Assembly (NCBI RefSeq): GCF_003626655.1
Contig: NZ_RBAN01000001.1
Location: 806,001-870,000 of the forward strand
Length of the DNA stretch: 64,000 nucleotides
Origin: Micromonospora costi
Lineage (GTDB): Bacteria > Actinomycetota > Actinomycetes > Mycobacteriales > Micromonosporaceae
Direction of reading: 5' to 3'
Position 1 is the first letter of the stretch. Every line of letters begins with the position of its first letter. The translations under genes and the position numbers were made by a program. Below the pieces are notes generated by a model. It was not told the DNA's origin. It saw only the letters and a list, made by a program, of their open reading frames with translations, and did no database searches. This document shows positions 17,205-26,171 of the stretch, piece by piece.

Positions 17205-17335
17205 GGCGACACAGAGTGGGACAGGTACGCCGAAAATTCTTCGTCCATCGTTGATCCGCTCGGGCCGCGGGTGCGTACCACCGGGCGGCCCGCCTGGGTG
17301 GGCCGTCGTGGTCACTGGACATCCCGGAGGTCTGC

Positions 17336-18022
17336 ATGCACGCGGTGGCGGCCGGTTGGCACGGCGATGTGGTGCGGGCGGACTGGATGTCCGCGCGGTC
17401 CCAGTCGCGGCCGGCCCGGCGGGGGGTCGACTCCCGCCCGACGCCTCGCCAGAATGACCCGGTGACGCCGCGACCGGCGCCCGGGCGCCACCAGGCGGTG
17501 TCCACCGAGGCCAGCCACTCCGACCAGTTGGTACGGCTGCTGTACGCGGAGCACGCCGGTCCGCTGCTGGCCTTCGTCATGCGGCTGACCGGGGGTGACC
17601 GGCAGCGCGCGGAGGACATCGTCCAGGAGACGCTGCTGCGGGCCTGGCGTAACGCCCACCGGCTCGGCGCGCAGGGGCAGACGTCGCTGCGGCCATGGCT
17701 GGTCACGGTGGCCCGCCGCATCGCCATCGACGAGCACCGCAGTGAGCAGGCCCGCCCGGCGGAGACGTACGACCGGGACCTGACCGCGTTCGCCGAGGCG
17801 GACAGCACCGAACGGGTCCTGCGCACGATGACGGTGGCGGACGCGCTGCGTACGCTGAGCCAGTCGCACCGGGAGATCCTCGTCGCCACGTACTTCCGGG
17901 GGCGGACCGTGCCGGAGGCGGCCGAGGAGCTGGGGCTCCCGCTCGGCACCGCGAAGTCGCGGGTCTACTACGCCCTGCGCGCGCTGCGCACGGCTCTGCA
18001 GGAACGGGGGGTGACGGAATGA
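17336..18022 (+). CDS. ECF-type RNA polymerase sigma factor
   Basis: Group 4 sigma factor, 228 residues from the chosen ATG. Region 2 runs from LVRLLYAEHAGPLLAFV through RAEDIVQETLLRAWRNA, and region 4 covers LSQSHREILVATYFRG to the recognition helix GTAKSRVYYALRALR. The ATG at 17336 has GGAGG five bases upstream, the best ribosome-binding site here, but it adds about 60 residues before region 2 with a composition unlike ECF proteins; GTG at 17462 or 17498 would give a usual length. It overlaps the anti-sigma start by four bases (ATGA), so both are made together. The lipoprotein gene at 19004 is a candidate target. Confidence 0.9.
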   Translation: MHAVAAGWHGDVVRADWMSARSQSRPARRGVDSRPTPRQNDPVTPRPAPGRHQAVSTEASHSDQLVRLLYAEHAGPLLAFVMRLTGGDRQRAEDIVQETLLRAWRNAHRLGAQGQTSLRPWLVTVARRIAIDEHRSEQARPAETYDRDLTAFAEADSTERVLRTMTVADALRTLSQSHREILVATYFRGRTVPEAAEELGLPLGTAKSRVYYALRALRTALQERGVTE

Positions 18023-18798
18023 GCCGGCCCGACCACATGGACGTCGCCGCGTACGCCCTCGGCGTGCTCGACGAGCAGGACACGGAGCGGTTCGAGGAGC
18101 ACCTCGCCACCTGCTGGGCGTGCGCCGCCGAGCTGGAGACGATGGTGCCGGTGGCCGGGATGCTGTCGGACATCGACGGCGAGACGATGACCGCGCTGGA
18201 ACAGACGGCCACCGATCCGCGCCTGCTGGACCGTACGCTGGCCGCGGTCCGCGCAGACCGGCGGCGCACCCGGTTCCGGCAGGTGCTCGCCGCCGCGGCC
18301 GCGGTGGTGGTGCTCGGTGGCCTGACCGGCATCGGATACACCAGCGTCATCGGCGACGCCGCGGGCCGTGAGGTCGTCGCCGAGCCGACCCTCACGGCGC
18401 CCCTCGGCGACCCGCCCACGCCGGGTCCGACGCCGACCGGGTTGGGCATCGGCGGCACCGAGGTGGAGGGCGACGAGATCGCCGCGACGGACCCCACCAC
18501 CGGTGTGGAGGCGGCCATGTTCCTCCTGGCCCGCGACTACGGCACCCAGATCAATTTCAGCCTCAAGCGGCTGCCCGGGCCGCGCACCTGCCGCCTCGTG
18601 GTGGTGCGCAGGAACTCGACCTCCGAGGTGATTTCCACCTGGTCCGTGCCGGCCTCGGGATACGGCACGAACACCCGGAGCGAGGGTCTCGAACTGACCG
18701 CCTCGACGGCCGCGAAGCCGGGCGACATCAAGCAGATCCAGGTGCAGTCGGTGGACGCGAACGGGGTGGCGAGCCCGCTGGTCACGGTGCGGCCGTAG
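18019..18798 (+). CDS. Membrane-anchored zinc-finger anti-sigma factor
   Basis: 259-residue anti-sigma factor. The cytoplasmic N-terminus opens with HMDVAAYALGVLDE and has the ZAS-type motif EEHLATCWACAAELE (His-x3-Cys-x2-Cys). A single membrane helix, VLAAAAAVVVLGGLTGIGY, follows near residues 95-115, with an outside part rich in Pro/Gly then a folded C-terminal domain ending in SPLVTVRP. It should hold the upstream ECF sigma inactive until a signal from outside or a redox change at the Cys pair. The ATGA overlap with the sigma gene is typical of such pairs. A terminator follows at 18818. Confidence 0.92.
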   Translation: MSRPDHMDVAAYALGVLDEQDTERFEEHLATCWACAAELETMVPVAGMLSDIDGETMTALEQTATDPRLLDRTLAAVRADRRRTRFRQVLAAAAAVVVLGGLTGIGYTSVIGDAAGREVVAEPTLTAPLGDPPTPGPTPTGLGIGGTEVEGDEIAATDPTTGVEAAMFLLARDYGTQINFSLKRLPGPRTCRLVVVRRNSTSEVISTWSVPASGYGTNTRSEGLELTASTAAKPGDIKQIQVQSVDANGVASPLVTVRP

Positions 18799-18817
18799 CA
18801 CCGATCCGTCCCGTCGG

Positions 18818-18842
18818 CGCCGGCCAGTGACACTGGCCGGCG
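18818..18842 (+). terminator. Terminator after the anti-sigma gene
   Basis: CGCCGGCCAGTG (18818-18829) and CACTGGCCGGCG (18831-18842) are perfectly complementary around one base, followed by the T-rich TCGATTTG. It probably ends the sigma/anti-sigma transcript, so the lipoprotein gene downstream needs its own promoter. Confidence 0.8.
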
Positions 18843-18902
18843 TCGATTTGTCGTACGCGCCGACGATACCGGCGCACGGGCACACGGACGGGCCGTCCGA
18901 TC

Positions 18903-18954
18903 GGTTCAAACGATCCCTATGAAATTGACCACTGTTATTGGTTCAACCTTGACA
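18903..18954 (+). promoter_or_regulatory. Candidate promoter region with GGTTCAA direct repeats
   Basis: In a locally AT-rich stretch upstream of the lipoprotein gene, GGTTCAAAC (18903-18911) and GGTTCAACC (18940-18948) form a direct repeat 37 bases apart; the second runs into TTGACA (18949-18954). No good -10 box is visible 17 bases on. One copy may be the -35 element of the upstream ECF sigma, or both an activator site. Confidence 0.35.
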
Positions 18955-19003
18955 CCCGACTCCCCGTACTCCTGGGTGAACTGCCGAGATACGAGGAGGG
19001 CAC

Positions 19004-19654
19004 GTGGCACAGATGAAGCGGACGACCGTCATCCTGGCGGGCGCGATGGTCGCCCTGACGGCCTGCGCTCCCGCCGGCTACGACGGAGCGAACCAGAGCG
19101 CGGCTGAGCCGGTCGCCGTCGCCGCGGCCGAACCCACCGCGTCGGCGGACCCCGAGGCGTCGGCGGAGGCTCCCCCGGCCGACGCCCCGCCCCCGGCCGA
19201 CGTGGACCTCACCGAGAAGCTCGTCGGCAAGACGGTGGCCCGGATGGGCAAGGTCGTCACCGACGAGGAAGGGTGGATCCTCTACCGCTTCGACAAGGAC
19301 ACCGCCGACCCGCCCGCCTCGAACTGCGTCGACACGTGCGCGGAGATCTGGCCGCCCGCGCTGACCGACGGCGACCCGCAGCTCAGCGGCGTGTCCGACG
19401 ACAAGGTCGGCACCATCACGCGCCAGGACGGCACCCGGCAGCTCACCCTCGGCGGCTGGCCGCTGTACCGCTACATCGGCGACAAGAAGCCGGGCCAGTG
19501 GAAGGGCCAGGGCGTGAGCGGCACCTGGTTCGTGGTGGCCCCGGACGGCAAGAAGAACCTCACCTGCCTGCCGAAGGGCACCCCGAAGCCGGTCGCCCCG
19601 CCCTCGGACAGCGGGGACAGCACGGGCGCAGGCGACTCCGGCTACAACTACTGA
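19004..19654 (+). CDS. COG4315-type secreted-repeat lipoprotein
   Basis: 216-residue lipoprotein. The signal peptide ends in the lipobox LTAC, followed by a long Ala/Pro/Glu linker. The folded part has two copies of the PF03640 secreted repeat: the first with GKVVTDEEGWILYRF and a Cys pair in NCVDTCAEIWPP, the second with TLGGWPLYRYIGDKKPGQW. The family is exported and of unknown function; redox or metal roles have been suggested. The GTG at 19004 has GAGGAGGG upstream; the ATG nine bases later is too far from it. Its place right after an ECF/anti-sigma pair suggests that sigma factor controls it or that it takes part in envelope-stress sensing. Confidence 0.88.
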   Translation: MAQMKRTTVILAGAMVALTACAPAGYDGANQSAAEPVAVAAAEPTASADPEASAEAPPADAPPPADVDLTEKLVGKTVARMGKVVTDEEGWILYRFDKDTADPPASNCVDTCAEIWPPALTDGDPQLSGVSDDKVGTITRQDGTRQLTLGGWPLYRYIGDKKPGQWKGQGVSGTWFVVAPDGKKNLTCLPKGTPKPVAPPSDSGDSTGAGDSGYNY

Positions 19655-19730
19655 CCCCGTGGACACGGTGGCCGGTCGCAGCCGGGGAGGGCGCGGCCGG
19701 CCATCGTCATGGACCGCGGATGGTCGCCGG

Positions 19731-21503
19731 TCAGACCTTCTCCCAGGGGCTGGGCACCGGGAAGTAGGTGTCCAGAAACGGCGTGATGATCGTCAACTGC
19801 CGCGCGAGGTCCTCCTCGGTGGAGAACGCGTCGTTCAGGCAGAAGACGTGCCGGTCCCGGCGGGCGAGCAGGTGCGCCAACCGGGCGGGCGTGTCCGGGT
19901 GGGACAGCTCGGCGATCGTGTACTCCAGGTCCCCCGGCACCGCCCGCCCCGTGTGGAAGGCGTAGTAGTGGTGCAGCGACGAGGCGATCGAGATGTCCGT
20001 CATGCTGCGGAAACGGCTCGCCGCCGTCCGGCGGTGCGCGTCCGGGAACTCCCGCTCGATCTCCCACAGCACGCTGCGCCGCAGCGCGTGCGGCATGTGC
20101 TTCATCTTCCGGCTGAGCACCGTGCCGAACCGCTCGGCGATCAGCGCCCGGTTGTTCTTCCCCGCCGCGGACGACGGGATGTCCTCGGGGCCCGGTGCGC
20201 CCGGCGGCACCAGCGCCGGTGACGGGAAGAACCGGGAGATCCCGTTGGCCAGGAAGAAGTCCCGGGGCAGGACGTCGGTGCCGAGGAACACGTCGTCGTT
20301 GAAGTACAGGAAGTGCTCGGCGAGCCCGTCGATGTGGTGCAGCTGGCTCTCGATGGCGTGCGAGTTGTAGGTCGGCAGCACCGACGGGTCGGCGAAGATC
20401 TCACGGTGGCTGACCACCCGGAGCCCCGGCGCGGACTGGTCCAGCCAGGGCGGCACCTGGTCGTCGGTCACCAGGTAGATGTGCCGCACCCAGGGCGCGA
20501 ACAGGTGCACCGAGCGCAACGAGTAGCGCAGCTCGTCCCGGCTGAGGAAGCGGGCCGCGCTCGCCGACTCGGCGTGGTACGGCATGCCGGTCACCTCCGC
20601 GCGGCGGCGCAGCCAGTCCGGGTCGGTGCCGTCCACCCACGTGTAGACCAGGTCGATCGGGAAGGTGACATCGTCGGGGAGCCGCCCCGCGAACTCCGGC
20701 CGGGTGCGGGCCGTCGCGGGCGCGGTCGCGGGCACCAGGCCCGTGAAGACCGACTCGGAGACCACGACGGACGGCCCCGTGGCGGCCACCTGCTCGGCCA
20801 CCGGGTTGCGTCGCGGCGCCACCAGCGCGTCACCCTGCCGCGTCCAGAACTCGACGTCGCACCCGTACGCCTGGCCCAGCACCAGCCGTTGCCGGGGATC
20901 CGTCCAGTACCAGGTGAGCCGCACGACCGGGGCCTCGCCGAGGCGCCGCCACACCGGCGGCTCGTACCCCGGCGCCGGAGACTGGGGTGCCCGGTCACCG
21001 CGGCGCAGCGCCGCGACGTACCCGGGGACCCGGCCGCAGGCCGCCGCGAGGGCCGCGTACACCCGGTCCCGGTCGGCGGCGTCGACGGCCACCGCCGACG
21101 AGCGGTCCGACCCGCCGCGGACCCGGAAGTACGCCACGCCCGCCTCGTCGAGCGCCGCGGTGACGGCGGCAAGGTTACCCGCGCGCGCCCGACCTGGCGT
21201 GGCGTCCGCCCGGACCAGCGCCACCCGGGGCCCGCGGTCGGCGGCGACCACGGCGCGGTCGCCGCCGGCCAGCAGTTCCGGCTGCCGGCGCGCGAGCCGC
21301 TCCCCCCGGCGCCCCATCAACTGCCCGTCGACGGACGCGCGGGCCACCCACTGCTTCAGCTGGTGCCGCGCCTGCGGGCTCACCTTCTTGGCGATGGCCC
21401 GACGGGTCTGCGGGCTCAGCACCCGGCGGTAGACGCCGACGAGCCGCGACGGCTCGGCCAACGCCTTCGGGGTCCTGGACGGGCCTGGGCCTGCGTCGGT
21501 CAT
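19731..21503 (-). CDS. Stealth-family sugar-phosphate transferase (second copy)
   Basis: 590-residue Stealth protein. Conserved region 1 is FPIDLVYTWVDGTDP (281-295). Region 2 covers SRDELRYSLRSVHLF, LVTDDQVPPWL and HAIESQLHHIDGL to YFNDDVFLG. Region 3 is RKMKHMPHALRRSVL and region 4 VFCLNDAFS. Such enzymes transfer hexose-1-phosphate from UDP- or CDP-sugars to build phosphodiester-linked capsules or wall polysaccharides. A 200-residue N-terminal part is specific to this subgroup and shared with the other copy (e.g. a DVEFWTRQGD segment). It is the last gene of a three-gene leftward cassette. The two Stealth copies are diverged, so each may add a different unit or link. Confidence 0.93.
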   Translation of the reverse strand: MTDAGPGPSRTPKALAEPSRLVGVYRRVLSPQTRRAIAKKVSPQARHQLKQWVARASVDGQLMGRRGERLARRQPELLAGGDRAVVAADRGPRVALVRADATPGRARAGNLAAVTAALDEAGVAYFRVRGGSDRSSAVAVDAADRDRVYAALAAACGRVPGYVAALRRGDRAPQSPAPGYEPPVWRRLGEAPVVRLTWYWTDPRQRLVLGQAYGCDVEFWTRQGDALVAPRRNPVAEQVAATGPSVVVSESVFTGLVPATAPATARTRPEFAGRLPDDVTFPIDLVYTWVDGTDPDWLRRRAEVTGMPYHAESASAARFLSRDELRYSLRSVHLFAPWVRHIYLVTDDQVPPWLDQSAPGLRVVSHREIFADPSVLPTYNSHAIESQLHHIDGLAEHFLYFNDDVFLGTDVLPRDFFLANGISRFFPSPALVPPGAPGPEDIPSSAAGKNNRALIAERFGTVLSRKMKHMPHALRRSVLWEIEREFPDAHRRTAASRFRSMTDISIASSLHHYYAFHTGRAVPGDLEYTIAELSHPDTPARLAHLLARRDRHVFCLNDAFSTEEDLARQLTIITPFLDTYFPVPSPWEKV

Positions 21504-21564
21504 CCGCGTCCTCCGGCGTCACCCGCCCGCGGCGCTCGCGGGTGGGCCGGAACGGGCGGGCGGC

Positions 21565-24297
21565 TCACCGCTGCGGCCCCGGCAGCGCCGCGATGGCGGT
21601 GGCCACGCGCTGGCAGTTGTTCCGGTCCTGGACGGCGAAGAAGTCCGCCACACGGCGCGTGTACTCGTCCTCGCGTACGCACCCGTTCTCGAGGTAGCGG
21701 ACGATCGCCTCCACCGTCTCCTCCGCGGTTTCGCAGACCGGGCCGAACCCGTCCTCGCGCGCCTCGAAGTAGCCCTTCCGGTACCCGCCGATGGTGAAGA
21801 ACTCCTCGGCGTCGAACTGTGCGTAGATCAACGGCGTGCCGACGTACGCGACGTCGAACGCCGTGGAGGAGTAGTCGGTGATGAAGAGGTCGCACTGGCG
21901 CAGGGCATCCTGCACGGTCCGGCTCGTCTGGTCCGCCATCGCGAAGCAGTCGTCGGCCGGCACGACGTCGGTCAGCAGGCTGCGCATCTCGTAGTGCGGG
22001 AGGAACTCCAGCACGTACCCGTGCTCGCGCAGCGCCTGCCGTAGCCGCTCGCTGCCGAACAACTCGGACAGGAAAACCTGGTAGGCCGACCCCTGGAAGG
22101 CGACCCGGGGCCGCGCCGCGCTGTTGTACGACGGGGTCACGAGGTAGGTGCGCCAGGTGGGCATGAACAGGATTCGCCGGCGGCCCCGGTCGGGGGTCAG
22201 CGCGTCGAACCGCGGCATACCCGTGGTCTTCACCATGTCGCCGTAGTCAAGATCCTTCGAGATGTACTCGGCCTCGCGATGCGACGAAGCCACGAAGAGG
22301 TCGAAGGCACCCCGGCCTCGGTGCAGGCCGGCGCTCACGTCCTTCTCGGTGACGCCGTGCTGGAGGAAGACCCGCGACGAGCCGATGCGCCAGTTCAGGT
22401 GCTTGAGGAAGGGCGACCGCTCCCACCGGGTCGGCAGCATGTAGGCGTCGATGTCGTACGAGTTGATCAACTTGGTGGCGTGCAGCATCAGGAACTTGTG
22501 CCGGAACGAGTCGTACGTGACGACGTTGCCCAGCCCGCGCAGCCGCTGGCGGTCCGGGCTGTCCTTCGTCAGCAGGTAGTAGACGTTCCGCCGACGCTCC
22601 ACGGTCCGAAGGTGGCGGAAGAGGTGGGACGAGTTGTCCTGCGCCGTGTCCTTACGCTCGCCGATCAGCCAGATGTCACGCCGGGCCATCAGCGGGGCGG
22701 TGACGAGCCGCAGCAGGCGGTGCTTCCAGAACGGGCGCCGTGAGGCGGCGTGGCGCAGGTCCTTGCGGATCATCATCTTCTGCCACTTCCGCCGCCCGGC
22801 CGCACCAGCCTGTCGTTGGACCAGCAGCTCCGCGTTCTCCCGCGCGGTGAAGGTGGGCAGGATCCAGGTGTCGCCGGCCAGCTTCGCGGCGGCGTCGCGC
22901 AGGTACGCGGCGGAGATCAGGCACTGCCGGGACGCCTGGCCGGTCTCCGTCATGAACACCAGGCGGAGGCTGTGCTGGCCGTTGCGCAGCTTGGCCGCGG
23001 GGATCTCCGCGGAGAAGCCGCTCCACTCGCGGTTGTCGTCGCCGGCCTTCAGATCGGCGCGGCGCTCCAGGGTGACCGGCACCGTCAGGCCGCTGCCGCG
23101 CACCCGAAGCCCCATCGGCGTACGGATCGGGCTGCGCATCGGCAGACCGTTGACCACCATGTGCCCGGACAGCTTGACCGCGTCACCGGACGCCGAGAGC
23201 CGGACCTGCTCCAGGCGCGCCCCGACGGCGGTCACCCGGGTCAGCGGCAGCAGCGCCGGGGTGACGGGATAGTCGAGGTGCAGCTCGCCGCCGCAGGCCA
23301 CGACCCCTGGTAGCCGCTCCCACGGGCGCGCGAACAGCTCGAAGTCGTACGACTTGAAGGCCAGGTAGGCCACCCGGTGACGGGTGTCCAGCGTCCACCG
23401 GGCGATGAAGGACGGGTCGACGTCGTGGTAGATCTTCGTGCACTTCTCGAAGATCTTCCAGAGGTCGGCCTCCTCGAACACGGCGTGTGCGCGCATCGCG
23501 AAGCCCTGGTAGCTGCGGACCAGGAATCGCTCCAACACCTCGCGGCGGAACACGTCCAGCTCCGGCCGGAGGTCCGCGAGGGTCTCGCAGAGCTCCAGGT
23601 GGTCCCAGAAGTTCTGGGTCCGTACGAAGAGGTTGTCCATGATCGAGCTGGCCGCGTCCCGCTTGCGGTACTGGTAGACCACCTCGTCGACGAGGGCGAT
23701 CCGCTCCGCCTTGAGCAGCATCGGGATCGCAAGGAAGGCGTCCTCGAAGTGGACCCCCTCGCGGAACCGCAGGCCGTGCTCGCGGAGCTGGGCGAGGTCG
23801 TAGAGCTTGTGACAGGGCCCTGCATCGAAGATCAGTTCGGGAGCGTCGACCACGGTCTCCAGGAGCCGGTCGCCCTTGCCGAAGGGCTTCTTCCACAGGA
23901 ACGCGGTGGGCTTCGGGAAGGTGTCCATGTCGCCGATGGCGATGCTCGCCTTGTGCTTCACGATCGCCGTGAGCATCACCTCGATGGCGCGCGGCGGCAG
24001 GATGTCGTCGGAGTCGACGAACGACACGTACGGGGTGTCGGCCGTGTCCAGCGCCCGGTTCCGCGCGGCGCCGGGACCGCTGTTCTCCTGCTGGATCGCC
24101 GTGACGTTGGTGTGCTCGGCGGCGAACTGCTTGGCGAGCAGGTCGGACCCGTCGGTGCTGCCGTCGTCCACGAGGATGACGCGGCACTGCGCGAAGACGG
24201 TCTGCGCGGCGATCGACGCGAGTGTCTCGGGCAGGTAGTCCGCGACGTTGTAGACCGGGACGATGATCGTGACCTGGGGGGCAGGGCCTACCACCAC
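21565..24297 (-). CDS. GT2 glycosyltransferase fused to CDP-glycerol glycerophosphotransferase
   Basis: Bifunctional 910-residue protein. Residues about 8-230 form a GT-A family 2 domain: VTIIVPVYNVADYL, VDDGSTDGSD and the metal-binding SFVDSDD. A middle part rich in beta strands follows. The C-terminal third is a TagF/TarF-type glycerophosphotransferase: FLQHGVTEKDV, TGMPRFDAL, ITDYSSTAFDVAYVGTPLIYAQFD. It should add a sugar and a glycerol- or ribitol-phosphate unit, as in teichoic-acid-like polymers. The likely start is the GTG at 24297, five bases after GGAG; an ATT just before is a less likely alternative. Lying between two Stealth genes, it points to one envelope polymer made by all three. 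Confidence 0.92.
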   Translation of the reverse strand: MVVGPAPQVTIIVPVYNVADYLPETLASIAAQTVFAQCRVILVDDGSTDGSDLLAKQFAAEHTNVTAIQQENSGPGAARNRALDTADTPYVSFVDSDDILPPRAIEVMLTAIVKHKASIAIGDMDTFPKPTAFLWKKPFGKGDRLLETVVDAPELIFDAGPCHKLYDLAQLREHGLRFREGVHFEDAFLAIPMLLKAERIALVDEVVYQYRKRDAASSIMDNLFVRTQNFWDHLELCETLADLRPELDVFRREVLERFLVRSYQGFAMRAHAVFEEADLWKIFEKCTKIYHDVDPSFIARWTLDTRHRVAYLAFKSYDFELFARPWERLPGVVACGGELHLDYPVTPALLPLTRVTAVGARLEQVRLSASGDAVKLSGHMVVNGLPMRSPIRTPMGLRVRGSGLTVPVTLERRADLKAGDDNREWSGFSAEIPAAKLRNGQHSLRLVFMTETGQASRQCLISAAYLRDAAAKLAGDTWILPTFTARENAELLVQRQAGAAGRRKWQKMMIRKDLRHAASRRPFWKHRLLRLVTAPLMARRDIWLIGERKDTAQDNSSHLFRHLRTVERRRNVYYLLTKDSPDRQRLRGLGNVVTYDSFRHKFLMLHATKLINSYDIDAYMLPTRWERSPFLKHLNWRIGSSRVFLQHGVTEKDVSAGLHRGRGAFDLFVASSHREAEYISKDLDYGDMVKTTGMPRFDALTPDRGRRRILFMPTWRTYLVTPSYNSAARPRVAFQGSAYQVFLSELFGSERLRQALREHGYVLEFLPHYEMRSLLTDVVPADDCFAMADQTSRTVQDALRQCDLFITDYSSTAFDVAYVGTPLIYAQFDAEEFFTIGGYRKGYFEAREDGFGPVCETAEETVEAIVRYLENGCVREDEYTRRVADFFAVQDRNNCQRVATAIAALPGPQR

Positions 24298-24356
24298 AAT
24301 GGCTCCACTGGACGATGGGTACGGGGGGTTCGGTGACTTTCGGGCGCGGCCGTCGC

Positions 24357-26171
24357 TCAGCCGTCCGGGCGCCGCACGGCCGTGAAGTCGGTGACCGTGT
24401 TGAGCATGTTGTTCGGCAGCGTCGGCGCGTCGATGGGTGCGGCCCGGCGGGTGCCCGGGATCGGCCGGTAGGAGCGGCGCCACAACGCGGTGGCCCCCAG
24501 CTTGCGGCGCTCGGCCACCACGTCGTCCGGCAGCTCGAAGGGCGCGGGGAACGGCAGGTAGCGCGGCAGGAAATCGGCCAGCATGGCCTCCTGCTCGGCC
24601 ATGGACCGCTCGTCCGAGTCGGTGTCGTTGAGGCAGAACACGTCGCGGTGGCGGCGGGCCAGCAGGTCGGCCAGGCGGGCGGGCGTGGACGGGTGGCCGA
24701 GGTCGGCGTACTCGTACTCGATGTCGCCCGGCACGGCCTGCGCCGTGAGGTACGCCCAGTACTGGTGCAGCGCGGACGGGATGGACAGGTCGCCGTGGTG
24801 GCGGAACCGGTGCCGGGCCGTCTCGGTCACGTCGGCCTGGAGCACCTGCTCGATCTGGTACATGATGCTGCGGCGCAGCGCGAACGGCGTGTGCTTCATC
24901 TTCTGGGTGATGGTCACGCCGAACTGCCGCTGGATGTGGCGCCGGTTGTTCTTCCCCGCCGCGTTCACCGGCAGGTCGTCGGGCCTCGCGTCGCCCAGCC
25001 CGAACTGGGCGGGCGAGGGGAAGAACTTCGCGATCCCGTTGGCGTGGAAGAAGTGGGTCGGCAGCAGCGGCCGGCCCAGGAAGACGTCGTCGTTCAGGTA
25101 GAGGAAGTGCTCGGCCAGGCCCTCGATGCGGTGCAACCGTGACTCGATGGCGTGCGAGTTGAACGACGACGTCCCGCCGAGGTCGGCGAAGAGCTCGGCG
25201 TGGGAGACGACGGTGACCATCGGGTGGTGCGGGTCGAGCCAGCTCGGCAGTTGGCTGTCGGTGACCAGGAAGATGCGCCGCAGCCACGGCGCGAAGCTGT
25301 GCAGCGACCGCAGCGAGTATCGCAGCTCGTCGCGGTTGTGGTAGCGCGACGAGTTCGCGGCCACCGCGTGCAGCGGACCGCCGGCCTCGCCGAGCGCCGC
25401 CCTCTTGCGGTCACGCCATTCCGGGTCCGAGCCGTCCACCCAGGTGTAGACGGCGTCGATGGGGAAGCCCACCCGGTCGAAGGCGCGGACGGCGAGGTCA
25501 CGACGGCTGCCGTACGTGTGGTCGTCCGCCTCGGGCACGAAGTGGCTGAGCAGCGCCGCCGCGACGCGGACCGGCTCCGGCTCGACGGGCGTCTCGTCGA
25601 TGACCGCGTTGTGGCGCGGCGCGCGAACGACGTCGCCGTCCCGCGTCCAGAACTCGATCTCGCAGGCGAACCGGGAGCCCAGCACCAGGCCCGCCCGCGG
25701 GTCGGTCACCGGGAACCACACCTGGAACACCTCGGTCGGGGCGAGATCCGGCTGGTGCCGGCCCGGCTGCACCTTCACGGTGCGGACCTCGGCGCCGGAC
25801 AGCGCCGGCGCCGAGTCCAGGGCGTCGCGGACGGCGTCCCGCTGGTCGGCGACGACCGCCACCGTGCTGCGCAGGTGGTCGTCGTTGCGCAGGCAGTGGT
25901 AGCGGACGCCCGCCGCGTCGAGGGCCGTGGTGACGGCCGTCAGGTTGCGGTGCCACATCTCCAGCGGCGTGGCCGCGGCCACCACCTCGGCCCGCGTACG
26001 GACCCCGCCGTCGTCGACCGTCACCCGCGACCCGATCGGATGCCGGGTGTCGCCGCCGGACGGGCGGACGAGCGTGCGCACGAGACCGATCCGCCGGTGC
26101 GCGGGGAGCATCTGGACCAGCCGGCGTCGCAGCGGGGACGGCAGCAGGCGGTAGACGCGCAGGGCGATCAT
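24357..26171 (-). CDS. Stealth-family sugar-phosphate transferase (first copy)
   Basis: 604-residue Stealth protein, first gene of the polymer cassette. Conserved regions seen: region 1 FPIDAVYTWVDGSDPEW, region 2 RDELRYSLRSLHSFAPWLRR through SHAIESRLHRIEGLAEHF to YLNDDVFLG, region 3 KMKHTPFALRRSIMYQIE, region 4 DVFCLNDTDS. It has the same N-terminal layout as the copy at 19731, including a CEIEFWTRDGD segment. Family members act on nucleotide sugars at the cytoplasmic face to make sugar-phosphate polymers. The ATG at 26171 lacks a strong ribosome-binding site and an 8-bp hairpin sits just upstream. The next gene begins 59 bases after its stop. Confidence 0.93.
   Translation of the reverse strand: MIALRVYRLLPSPLRRRLVQMLPAHRRIGLVRTLVRPSGGDTRHPIGSRVTVDDGGVRTRAEVVAAATPLEMWHRNLTAVTTALDAAGVRYHCLRNDDHLRSTVAVVADQRDAVRDALDSAPALSGAEVRTVKVQPGRHQPDLAPTEVFQVWFPVTDPRAGLVLGSRFACEIEFWTRDGDVVRAPRHNAVIDETPVEPEPVRVAAALLSHFVPEADDHTYGSRRDLAVRAFDRVGFPIDAVYTWVDGSDPEWRDRKRAALGEAGGPLHAVAANSSRYHNRDELRYSLRSLHSFAPWLRRIFLVTDSQLPSWLDPHHPMVTVVSHAELFADLGGTSSFNSHAIESRLHRIEGLAEHFLYLNDDVFLGRPLLPTHFFHANGIAKFFPSPAQFGLGDARPDDLPVNAAGKNNRRHIQRQFGVTITQKMKHTPFALRRSIMYQIEQVLQADVTETARHRFRHHGDLSIPSALHQYWAYLTAQAVPGDIEYEYADLGHPSTPARLADLLARRHRDVFCLNDTDSDERSMAEQEAMLADFLPRYLPFPAPFELPDDVVAERRKLGATALWRRSYRPIPGTRRAAPIDAPTLPNNMLNTVTDFTAVRRPDG

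Larger units (their letters stand above)
16990..17335. other. Intergenic region with hairpin and hexanucleotide tract
   Basis: About 345 bases between the spermidine-synthase-like gene and the ECF sigma gene. It holds one GATC hairpin (17062-17130), immediately followed by twelve copies of GGGACC (17133-17204), and then about 130 bases that should contain the sigma gene promoter. Open frames through the tract give only Gly-Thr, Arg-Asp or Gly-Pro repeats and are not credible genes. Confidence 0.8.

Noticed and set aside
17067..17465. Open frames through the GGGACC tract coding Gly-Thr, Arg-Asp or Gly-Pro runs
   Set aside because: Any frame is open across this repeat; no ribosome-binding site and no family match.
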